DNA from: Rikenellaceae bacterium
Lineage (GTDB): Bacteria > Bacteroidota > Bacteroidia > Bacteroidales > UBA932
Direction of reading: 5' to 3'
Length of the DNA: 21,045 bases
NCBI GenBank assembly: GCA_003513895.1
Contig: DOSU01000109.1
Span: 13,698-34,742, forward strand
Part shown: in pieces, positions 14,327 to 21,045 of the stretch
How the letters are laid out: each line of letters opens with the position of its first letter
Numbering within the stretch: position 1 is the stretch's first letter
Notes under the pieces: generated by a model
The model's database searches: none
Told to the model about the DNA's origin: nothing
The model's input: the letters and a program-made list of their open reading frames with translations, nothing else
Made by a program: the position numbers and the translations under genes

Positions 14327-16833
14327 TGAAGTCACTTCCAATATTTCTACTTTTAGCGTTAGCTCTGGCATCACCATTTCGAGTATTTGCTCAGGATAAT
14401 TCACAGGATAAAAAAATCGTTGTAGATTATAATCTGCCAAAGACATATGTCATAGGAGGAATCGATGTAACAGGAATCCAATATCTGGGAAAAGAGCAGA
14501 TACTTTCTCTCACTGGACTAAGTGTGGGCGATACGATTACAATTCCCGGAGAAGACCTTTCGGCAATTCTCAAAAGAATCTATCTCCAGAGGTATTTTTC
14601 CGATGTTGGAATTTACATAGATTCAGTAAATAACGACATCGCTTTTCTTCGTCTTCATTTGGAAGAGCGTCCAAGAGTTTCATTCTGGGATTTTCAAGGC
14701 ATCAAATCGGGAGAGAAATCGGAATTAAACGAAAAACTTAAATTACGCAGGGGGAGCGAACTTTCGGAATATCTAATCAATTCGTCTTCCGAAATTATCC
14801 GTAAATTTTATGTCGAAAAAGGATTTCTTCAAACAGTTGTAGATATTATTCAGGTACAGGATACACTCATAAAAAATGCTGTTAAGGTAACCTTTAAGGT
14901 AGACCGTAAAAGCAAAGTCAGGATAAAGAAAATCAACTTTGTAGGAAACAATAACGTAAAATCGTCAAAACTTGCATCTGCAATGAAGAAGACAAAGGAT
15001 GCGAGAATCCTTAACTTTTTCAGTTCAAAGAAATTCAACGAAAAAGAGTATCCGAACGACAAGAAGCTGCTTCTGCAGGCATATGGCGAAAGAGGATACA
15101 GAGACGCCAAGATATTAAAGGATTCCATTTTTTACATCGAAGATGGAAAAATGGGCATCGATATTAAAATTGATGAAGGTAAAAGATATTATTTCAGAAA
15201 TATAACATGGACAGGGAATTCGCTTTATTCTGCCGATCAGCTTAATTTGATTCTTAAAATCAAGAAAGGCGACATATACGATGTTGTATCAATGGAAAAA
15301 AGACTTTTCGAAGCAGAAGAGGGTAACATTTCCAAGTTATACAGAGACAATGGTTATCTGTTCTTTAATGTATCTCCCGTTGAAGTGAAAATTGAGGGAG
15401 ACTCAGTTGATGTTGAGATGAGAATGGTTGAGGGCAAACCTGCAACATTCAGCAGGATTATCATCAACGGAAATAACATTACCAACGAAAAGATCGTCAG
15501 ACGCCAGGTAATGACCAAACCGGGATATCTGTTCAGCCAAACGGACCTTGAAAGATCTCTCCGTGAGCTGGCTTCAATGGGCCACTTTGACCCCGAGAAA
15601 ATAATGTCTCCAACGGGATACAACATCATGCCAAATTATAATGCAAGTACCGTTGATGTTTCATATAACGTGGAAGAAAAACCAAACAGCCAGTTTGAAC
15701 TTGCCGGCGGATGGGGAGGAAATACATTTGTAGGTACTCTTGGCTTAAGTTTTAATAATTTTTCCATTGGCAGGGTATTTAAGAAAAGCGCATGGCGTCC
15801 AGTTCCTCTTGGCGATGGACAGCAGTTTTCACTCCGCTTCCAAACAAACGGAACTTATTATACTGCATTTTCTGCAAGCTTCAGCGAGCCTTGGCTCACC
15901 GGGAAGAAACCGACATCGCTAAATATATCGGCATATTATACCCGCCAGACAAACTCAAACTACTTCTACCAGAACTCTGGTCAAAGTATGGAAGTATTTG
16001 GATTTGGCGCAGGAATTGGCACACGCCTCAAATGGCCGGACAACTGGTTTGTTTTTTCCACCGAACTTAGCTGGCAAACATACAAACTTACAGACTGGCA
16101 ATACTACTTCCTGTTCACAGACGGACTTTCAAACAATGTGAGCTTGAAGCTGAGACTGGCAAGAAATTCAACAGACCAGACAATATATCCAAGAAAAGGC
16201 TCGGATTTCCAAATGGGACTTCAGATAACTCCTCCATATTCACTATTCCGTCCTAAAGACACAAACTACAAAGGAATGGTAGACAGCGAGAAGTACAGAT
16301 GGATTGAATACCACAAATGGACATTCAAGGGCTCTCTTTTCACGCCTCTCACAGGCGACCTTGTTCTTATGACAAGAGCACAGTTCGGATATCTTGGAAC
16401 CTTTAACAGAAACCTCGGATACTCACCGTTTGAAGGATTCATAGTGGGTGGCGACGGAATGTCCGGCTACAATACATATGGTTCCGAAATCATTGGATTG
16501 AGAGGATATCCAAATAACTCCCTTACACCACGCAAGAACAACGGTTATGTTGGTAACGTGTATGACAAGTTTACCGTTGAACTCAGATACCCGGTTGTTC
16601 TTCAGCCACAGTCCACTATATATGCCCTGGTGTTCCTCGAAGGAGGTAACTCTTGGTCAGACATTAAAGACTTCAATCCTTTCCAGATTAAACGCTCAAT
16701 GGGTGTTGGCGTAAGAGTACTCCTCCCTATAGTTGGTATGCTGGGAATAGACTGGGCATACGGATTTGACCCTGTTCTGGACAAAAAGAGGGGCGGAAGC
16801 AACTTCCACTTCGTAATAGGACAACAATTTTAA
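14326..16833 (+). CDS. bamA: Outer-membrane protein assembly factor BamA (Omp85)
   Basis: Central beta-barrel of the BAM complex, which folds and inserts outer-membrane proteins. I use the ATG at 14326 (835 residues): it starts a normal signal peptide (1-22, ending RVFAQ). The frame extends up to a TTG at 14275, but that TTG lies in the predicted -33 box. Five POTRA domains follow at about 38-115, 115-197, 198-285, 286-372 and 373-450; landmarks are IGGIDVTGIQYL, IKKINFVGNNNV, FRNITWTGNSLY and FSRIIINGNNIT. The barrel (about 454-835) has GGWGGNTFVGTLGLSFNNFS near its start, the conserved LRGYPNN of the L6 lid loop, VFLEGGNSW and the C-terminal GVGVRVLLPIVGMLGIDWAY. It is followed 18 bases later by two Skp-like genes. 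Confidence 0.97.
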   Translation: MKSLPIFLLLALALASPFRVFAQDNSQDKKIVVDYNLPKTYVIGGIDVTGIQYLGKEQILSLTGLSVGDTITIPGEDLSAILKRIYLQRYFSDVGIYIDSVNNDIAFLRLHLEERPRVSFWDFQGIKSGEKSELNEKLKLRRGSELSEYLINSSSEIIRKFYVEKGFLQTVVDIIQVQDTLIKNAVKVTFKVDRKSKVRIKKINFVGNNNVKSSKLASAMKKTKDARILNFFSSKKFNEKEYPNDKKLLLQAYGERGYRDAKILKDSIFYIEDGKMGIDIKIDEGKRYYFRNITWTGNSLYSADQLNLILKIKKGDIYDVVSMEKRLFEAEEGNISKLYRDNGYLFFNVSPVEVKIEGDSVDVEMRMVEGKPATFSRIIINGNNITNEKIVRRQVMTKPGYLFSQTDLERSLRELASMGHFDPEKIMSPTGYNIMPNYNASTVDVSYNVEEKPNSQFELAGGWGGNTFVGTLGLSFNNFSIGRVFKKSAWRPVPLGDGQQFSLRFQTNGTYYTAFSASFSEPWLTGKKPTSLNISAYYTRQTNSNYFYQNSGQSMEVFGFGAGIGTRLKWPDNWFVFSTELSWQTYKLTDWQYYFLFTDGLSNNVSLKLRLARNSTDQTIYPRKGSDFQMGLQITPPYSLFRPKDTNYKGMVDSEKYRWIEYHKWTFKGSLFTPLTGDLVLMTRAQFGYLGTFNRNLGYSPFEGFIVGGDGMSGYNTYGSEIIGLRGYPNNSLTPRKNNGYVGNVYDKFTVELRYPVVLQPQSTIYALVFLEGGNSWSDIKDFNPFQIKRSMGVGVRVLLPIVGMLGIDWAYGFDPVLDKKRGGSNFHFVIGQQF

Positions 16834-16851
16834 TCTTTAATACATTAAGTT

Positions 16852-17364
16852 ATGAAAAGGTTTTTATTTGCAATTGCAGTTTTTTGTGCAGCCACAATAT
16901 CTTTAGGAGCGCAATCATACGGATATGTAAATACTCAAAAAATTCTTGAAAAAATCCCTGCGTACAATAGAGCACAAGAGAAACTGGAGCAAACAGGAGG
17001 TACTTATCAGGCAGAAATAGAGAACAGCCTAAAAGATGTTGAGTCTCTTTTTATGCGCTACCAGGCCGAGAAACCAAGGCTAAATGAACAACAGCGTCTA
17101 GTTAGAGAAAGAGAGATAATTTCAATGGAAAAGGCTGTTAAGGATAGGCAGAAAATGTATTTCGGAGAAGAGGGAACAATGTCAAAAATGTCCGGGGAGC
17201 TCATTAATCCTATTCGCGACATGGTTCAAAAAGCTATTGAGTCGGTAGCAATTGAATCTGGCTCGGCATTTGTTATAGATATAGCAACAGCACAGGGAAT
17301 AATATATAATAATCCGCGTTACGATTTAACCGCTAAGGTTCTAAGAAAGCTAAACATACAATAG
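16852..17364 (+). CDS. OmpH/Skp family periplasmic chaperone (first of tandem pair)
   Basis: Periplasmic holdase expected to carry unfolded outer-membrane proteins to BamA. The 170-residue protein has a cleavable signal peptide (1-20, ending LGA-Q), then the family head YGYVNTQKILEKIPAYNRAQ (23-42), a charged helical arm (about 43-115; EKPRLNEQQRLVREREII) and the return strand AFVIDIATAQGIIYNNP (about 139-155). It sits between bamA (18-base gap) and a paralogue (28-base gap), so co-transcription with bamA is very likely. Confidence 0.93.
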   Translation: MKRFLFAIAVFCAATISLGAQSYGYVNTQKILEKIPAYNRAQEKLEQTGGTYQAEIENSLKDVESLFMRYQAEKPRLNEQQRLVREREIISMEKAVKDRQKMYFGEEGTMSKMSGELINPIRDMVQKAIESVAIESGSAFVIDIATAQGIIYNNPRYDLTAKVLRKLNIQ

Positions 17365-17392
17365 AATAAACTAAATAATAATAATATCATTT

Positions 17393-17953
17393 ATGAAACA
17401 TTTTTCAAAACTCCTACTGATTCTTTTTGTTCTCACCTCTGCATCTGCAACGGCGCAGACCTTTAAGTTTGGACATTTGAATACACAAGAGCTTGTTGCT
17501 CTTATGTCCGAAAGAGACAGTGCAGTTGTCAAACTGGAGAAATATGCAACAGACCTCAATGAAACAATGGAGGCAATGCAAGTTGAGTTCAATACCAAAG
17601 TAAACACATATCAGCAGAAACAGGCAACATGGACAGCAGCTGTTCTTGAGGCAAAACAAAAAGAGCTTCAGGAAATTGAAGCAAGACTGCAGCAATTCCA
17701 GCAAAGTGCTTCAACTGAATATCAGCAAGAGCAAGCAAAACTTCTTCAGCCGGTATATCAGAAAGCTAATGCAGCTGTTCAGAAAATCGGTAAAGAGAAA
17801 GGTTTTACCTACATTTTTGATACTTCATCGGGAGTTATTCCGTTTATCAATTCAGAGGTAAGCATAGATGTTATGCCAATGGCAAAAACAGAATTAAAAA
17901 TTCCGGCAGACAAAAAACTTCCTGTACAACAGCCTGCTGCAACTGCTAAATAA
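17393..17953 (+). CDS. OmpH/Skp family periplasmic chaperone (second of tandem pair)
   Basis: Paralogue of the preceding gene with the same plan: signal peptide (1-21, ending ATA-Q), head FKFGHLNTQELVALMSERDS (24-43), a long Gln/Glu-rich coiled coil (about 44-125; QKELQEIEARLQQFQQS) and the strand FTYIFDTSSGVIPF (about 138-151). At 186 residues it is longer than the first copy because of a polar, proline-containing tail (PADKKLPVQQPAATAK). It follows the first ompH by 28 bases and is probably the last gene before the hairpin at 17986. Confidence 0.93.
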   Translation: MKHFSKLLLILFVLTSASATAQTFKFGHLNTQELVALMSERDSAVVKLEKYATDLNETMEAMQVEFNTKVNTYQQKQATWTAAVLEAKQKELQEIEARLQQFQQSASTEYQQEQAKLLQPVYQKANAAVQKIGKEKGFTYIFDTSSGVIPFINSEVSIDVMPMAKTELKIPADKKLPVQQPAATAK

Positions 17954-17970
17954 AAGATTCAAACAAAAAT

Positions 17971-17978
17971 TATTTTTG
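17971..17978 (+). promoter_or_regulatory. Possible -7 box upstream of murI
   Basis: TATTTTTG matches TAnnTTTG and would put a transcript start at about 17983, a few bases before the inverted repeat. The surrounding DNA is T-rich and no TTG is visible at -33, so a chance match is possible. Confidence 0.35.
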
Positions 17979-17985
17979 TAACTTT

Positions 17986-18015
17986 ACAATCGCATCGATG
18001 AATCGATGCGATTGT
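17986..18015. repeat. Perfect 14-bp inverted repeat (hairpin) between ompH and murI
   Basis: ACAATCGCATCGAT (17986-17999) is followed, after the two bases GA, by its exact reverse complement ATCGATGCGATTGT (18002-18015) and then a T-rich run (TTTATTTAT). It may be an intrinsic terminator for the bamA-ompH-ompH transcript, a 5'-leader hairpin of murI, or a binding site. It covers the first in-frame ATG of murI. Confidence 0.8.
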
Positions 18016-18024
18016 TTTATTTAT

Positions 18025-18843
18025 ATGAGTCATATAAAAGAGAAAAAGGCGACAATTGGAATATTTGACTCCGGTGTTGGAGGGCTCTCAGTATGGAAGG
18101 AGCTGGTTAGGATACTGCCCAATAACAATTTTGTATATCTGTCCGACAGTGCATATTGCCCATACGGAGCAAGGCCTCAAGAGGAGATAATAGAAAGAGC
18201 GTGCAAAATCACAGATTTTTTTATTACTCTCGGTGTGAAAATCGTAGTAGTTGCATGCAATACGGCAACTGCAGCAGCAATTGAAACATTACGAAAGAGA
18301 TATTCTCTGCCTTTTGTAGGTATGGAACCGGCAGTCAAACCTGCTGCTCTTCACTCCAGAACCGGAGTTATAGGCGTTCTGGCAACAAAAAACACATTTA
18401 AAGGTAAACTCTATTCCGGCACTCTTCAAAAATTTGCTTCTGAGGTAAAAGTCGTTGAGCAAATAGGCTACGGGCTGGTAGAACTTGTCGAAGAGGGGAA
18501 AACTTCCGGCGAGGAGACCACAGAGTTGCTTGAGAAGTACATCTTACCAATGATTACTTCCGGAGCCGACCATATTGTCCTCGGGTGCACTCACTATCCT
18601 TTTTTAAGAGATGAGATACAAAAAATTGCCGGCAACAACGTAGTAGTTGTAGACCCGGCACCTGCAGTAGCCCGGCACACATTTGATATTCTTAACGGAA
18701 TGAATCTTATAGCCAGTGATCCAATAGATCCATTGCGCCAGACAATATTCTACTCAACAGGACCTGTTGAAAACCTCGAAAAAATGGTGGCAAGAATACA
18801 ACAAAGAATACCTAATGAGTGTTTTATAAAGAAATTAATATAA
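18025..18843 (+). CDS. murI: Glutamate racemase
   Basis: Makes D-glutamate for the peptidoglycan stem peptide by a two-base mechanism. I choose the ATG at 18025 (272 residues): the family begins shortly before IGIFDSGVGG, as here at 11-20. An upstream in-frame ATG at 17998 would add MNRCDCFIY, encoded wholly by the hairpin at 17986-18015 and the T-rich run after it. Catalytic elements are all present: Asp15-Ser16 (FDSGVGG), SDSAYCPYG (40-48), first catalytic Cys78 (ACNTAT), MEPAVKPA (100-107), and second Cys188-Thr-His190 (GCTHYPF). The neighbours uppS and bamA fit an envelope-synthesis block. hppA starts 16 bases after the stop. Confidence 0.95.
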   Translation: MSHIKEKKATIGIFDSGVGGLSVWKELVRILPNNNFVYLSDSAYCPYGARPQEEIIERACKITDFFITLGVKIVVVACNTATAAAIETLRKRYSLPFVGMEPAVKPAALHSRTGVIGVLATKNTFKGKLYSGTLQKFASEVKVVEQIGYGLVELVEEGKTSGEETTELLEKYILPMITSGADHIVLGCTHYPFLRDEIQKIAGNNVVVVDPAPAVARHTFDILNGMNLIASDPIDPLRQTIFYSTGPVENLEKMVARIQQRIPNECFIKKLI

Positions 18844-18859
18844 ACTTCAACAAATATCT

Positions 18860-21045
18860 ATGAAAACAGAACTTCTATTTTATTTAGTACCTCTGGCCTC
18901 TCTGATTGCGCTGGGATTTGCGTACTATTTTTTCCGGCAGATGATGAAAGAGAGCGAAGGAACTCCAAGAATGAAAGAAATTGCATTATATGTGCGGGAA
19001 GGGGCAATGGCCTACCTTAAGCAGCAATATAAAGTAGTTATTATTGTATTTATAATTCTATCTGTCTTTTTTGCAATACTTGCATTTGGATTTGGAGTTC
19101 AAAACCCATGGGTTCCATTTGCATTTCTTACAGGCGGGTTCTTCTCCGGCCTTGCAGGATTTATAGGGATGAAAACAGCAACATACGCAAGTGCAAGAAC
19201 AACCAATGCCGCAAGAAGATCTCTTAACAGCGGCCTTAAACTTGCATTTCGTTCGGGAGCTGTAATGGGTCTTGTGGTAGTAGGTCTCGGTCTTCTCGAC
19301 ATATCTGCCTGGTATCTGGTTCTGAATCATTTTGTAGATGGCACAGCTGGCCAGAAACTTGTTATAATAACAACAACTATGCTTACTTTCGGTATGGGTG
19401 CCTCTACCCAGGCTCTTTTTGCAAGAGTTGGCGGAGGAATTTATACAAAAGCGGCAGATGTTGGAGCAGACCTTGTTGGAAAAGTTGAAGAGAATATTCC
19501 TGAAGACGATCCAAGAAACCCGGCAACAATTGCCGACAATGTGGGCGACAATGTTGGTGATGTAGCAGGTATGGGAGCAGACCTTTACGAGTCATACTGC
19601 GGTTCAATTCTTGCAACAGCAGCACTGGGGGCTTCGGCATTTTACCTGAGTCCGGATCTTCAGCTTAAAGCTGTATTCGCTCCAATGTTAATTGCTGCAG
19701 TTGGTATTATCCTTTCGATAATCGGCATTTTTCTGGTGAAAACAAAAGAAGGAGCAGGCATGAAAGAGCTTCTTCGGTCGCTTGGAGTTGGTATAAACTT
19801 CAGTTCCGCTCTTATAGCAATTTCAACTTTTGGAATAATGTATACTCTTCAAATTGACAATTGGGTTGGTATTTCGTTTTCTGTAGTTATTGGACTTCTT
19901 GCAGGTATAATAATCGGCCAGTCTACAGAATACTATACTTCTCACTCATACAAGCCAACAAGGAAAATTTCCGAAAGTGCTCAAACCGGCCCGGCAACAG
20001 TTATAATTTCGGGAATTGGTCTTGGAATGATTTCAACGGCAATACCTGTTTTCACTATTGCAGCTGCGATTACACTCTCTTTTTTGAGTGCTATTCAGTT
20101 TGAAATGGACATAATGCTCTCGGCAAGAGGGCTCTCTCTTGGTCTTTATGGTATTGGCATAGCTGCTGTAGGTATGCTATCTACACTGGGGATAACGCTT
20201 GCAACTGATGCATACGGACCAATAGCCGACAATGCCGGTGGTAATGCACAAATGAGCAATCTGGAGCCCGAAGTCAGGAAGCGGACAGACATTCTTGATG
20301 CTCTTGGAAACACAACAGCAGCAACCGGAAAAGGATTTGCAATCGGATCTGCGGCTTTGACAGCCCTGGCACTTATGGCCTCATATATTGAAGAGGTTAA
20401 AATTGGTTTGGTTCATATTGGGCAAACAACAATAGAAATTGCAGGCAAAACAGTAGATGTTGCAACTGCAACAATTCCGGACTTTGTCAATTATTACAAC
20501 CTTAACCTTATGAATCCAAAGGTTTTGGCCGGAGTTTTCATTGGATCTATGATGGCGTTTCTCTTCTGTGGACTCACTATGAACGCAGTTGGAAGAGCAG
20601 CGCAGAAAATGGTCGAAGAGGTTCGCCGGCAGTTCCGTGAAATCAAAGGCATTCTTGAAGGCACAGCTACGCCCGATTATGCCAGATGTGTGGAAATTTC
20701 GACAAAAGGAGCGCAAAAGGAGATGTTATTCCCTTCATTGCTTGCAATTATAGTTCCTGTTGTAATTGGTCTTGTGTTTGGTGTTGCAGGCGTTATGGGC
20801 TTGCTGGTAGGCGGGCTGGGATCCGGGTTTGTTCTTGCCGTATTTATGGCAAATGCAGGCGGTGCCTGGGATAACGCAAAAAAATATGTAGAGGACGGAA
20901 ACTATGGCGGGAAAGGTTCATCTGCCCACAAAGCCACTGTTGTTGGCGATACAGTGGGAGATCCTTTTAAGGACACTTCCGGCCCGTCCCTCAACATCCT
21001 TATAAAACTAATGAGCATGGTTTCCATCGTAATGGCCGGCTTAAC
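18860..21045 (+). CDS. hppA: K+-dependent membrane pyrophosphatase, probably Na+-pumping (C-terminus cut)
   Basis: Integral membrane enzyme that couples pyrophosphate hydrolysis to ion transport across the inner membrane. It starts at the ATG 18860-18862 and stays open to the window edge, giving 728 residues; family members have about 730-750, so only a short tail is missing. Substrate and Mg-binding motifs are intact: DVGADLVGKVE (200-210), DDPRNPATIADNVGDNVGDV (216-235), ADNAGGNAQM, and the late VVGDTVGDPFKDTSGPSLN. GNTTAATGKG (483-492) has Ala487 and Gly490 at the positions that mark K+-dependent enzymes. ADLYESY (240-246) has Glu244 where Na+-pumping types carry it, instead of the DLFGSY(A)E arrangement of plant-type H+ pumps. 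It lies 16 bases after murI on the same strand. Confidence 0.95.
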   Translation, partial: MKTELLFYLVPLASLIALGFAYYFFRQMMKESEGTPRMKEIALYVREGAMAYLKQQYKVVIIVFIILSVFFAILAFGFGVQNPWVPFAFLTGGFFSGLAGFIGMKTATYASARTTNAARRSLNSGLKLAFRSGAVMGLVVVGLGLLDISAWYLVLNHFVDGTAGQKLVIITTTMLTFGMGASTQALFARVGGGIYTKAADVGADLVGKVEENIPEDDPRNPATIADNVGDNVGDVAGMGADLYESYCGSILATAALGASAFYLSPDLQLKAVFAPMLIAAVGIILSIIGIFLVKTKEGAGMKELLRSLGVGINFSSALIAISTFGIMYTLQIDNWVGISFSVVIGLLAGIIIGQSTEYYTSHSYKPTRKISESAQTGPATVIISGIGLGMISTAIPVFTIAAAITLSFLSAIQFEMDIMLSARGLSLGLYGIGIAAVGMLSTLGITLATDAYGPIADNAGGNAQMSNLEPEVRKRTDILDALGNTTAATGKGFAIGSAALTALALMASYIEEVKIGLVHIGQTTIEIAGKTVDVATATIPDFVNYYNLNLMNPKVLAGVFIGSMMAFLFCGLTMNAVGRAAQKMVEEVRRQFREIKGILEGTATPDYARCVEISTKGAQKEMLFPSLLAIIVPVVIGLVFGVAGVMGLLVGGLGSGFVLAVFMANAGGAWDNAKKYVEDGNYGGKGSSAHKATVVGDTVGDPFKDTSGPSLNILIKLMSMVSIVMAGL

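Noticed and set aside
17998..18024. Upstream ATG extending MurI by 9 residues
   Set aside because: These codons are made from the inverted repeat and the T-rich run after it; the family start fits 18025.
19058..19330. Cys/Lys-rich minus-strand frame that looks like a small metal-binding protein
   Set aside because: It is antisense to the hppA coding sequence; the Cys pattern comes from alanine and glycine codons of the transmembrane helices read backwards.
1..21045. Search for CRISPR arrays, tRNA/rRNA genes, transposases, integrases and toxin-antitoxin pairs
   Set aside because: No repeated spacer pattern, cloverleaf, mobile-element protein or small paired genes were seen; the window is almost entirely conserved housekeeping genes.

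Overview
The window looks like chromosomal DNA of an anaerobic member of the Bacteroidota, most likely Bacteroidales. Four things point there: (i) upstream regions carry the Bacteroidota -7 promoter element TAnnTTTG instead of sigma70 boxes, and Shine-Dalgarno sequences are largely absent; (ii) the gene orders trxB-bamD-rpoZ-coaBC-recN and nadK-uppS-bamA-ompH-ompH-murI are, as I remember, typical of this phylum; (iii) the PdxJ N-terminus (VNINK in place of the proteobacterial VNIDH) and the very divergent RpoZ are Bacteroidota-like; (iv) rubrerythrin and a K+-dependent membrane pyrophosphatase suggest anaerobic life. DNA is moderately AT-rich and gene-dense. No non-coding stretch exceeds about 115 bases. 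I see no tRNA, rRNA, CRISPR array, insertion sequence or phage gene.

Layout. 1-5652 (minus strand): a tightly packed run trxB > bamD > rpoZ > coaBC > recN (recN cut by the window edge), in which consecutive genes overlap or lie 5 bases apart. Upstream of it are a membrane protein with two nucleoside-recognition (Gate) repeats and rubrerythrin. 5653-5766 is the longest intergenic stretch and holds interleaved divergent promoters. 5767-7554 (plus): an M24 Xaa-Pro aminopeptidase whose 3' end overlaps the next minus-strand gene. 7525-12613 (minus): pdxJ, then a cluster with its own promoter made of a membrane-anchored Skp/OmpH-like protein, a GT4 glycosyltransferase, purC, and a protein with two LysM domains and a periplasmic-binding-protein fold. 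12661-21045 (plus): nadK > uppS > bamA > ompH > ompH > murI > hppA (hppA cut just before its C-terminus).

Biologically this is an envelope-and-cofactor neighbourhood. BamA and BamD build outer-membrane proteins, with three Skp-like periplasmic chaperone paralogues nearby. UppS and MurI supply lipid carrier and D-glutamate for peptidoglycan. CoaBC, PdxJ and NadK make CoA, PLP and NADP. HppA turns pyrophosphate, including that released by biosynthesis, into an ion gradient. I found no clearly new multi-gene defence or mobile system. The items worth a second look are regulatory and mechanistic: a perfect 14-bp inverted repeat over the apparent first ATG of murI, an inverted repeat flanking the bamA transcription start, two compact divergent promoter regions, replaced catalytic residues in CoaC, a duplicated His motif in the Gate protein, and a LysM/PBP-fold protein reminiscent of LpoA. 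Three start codons are revised here (pdxJ 12613, bamA 14326, murI 18025).
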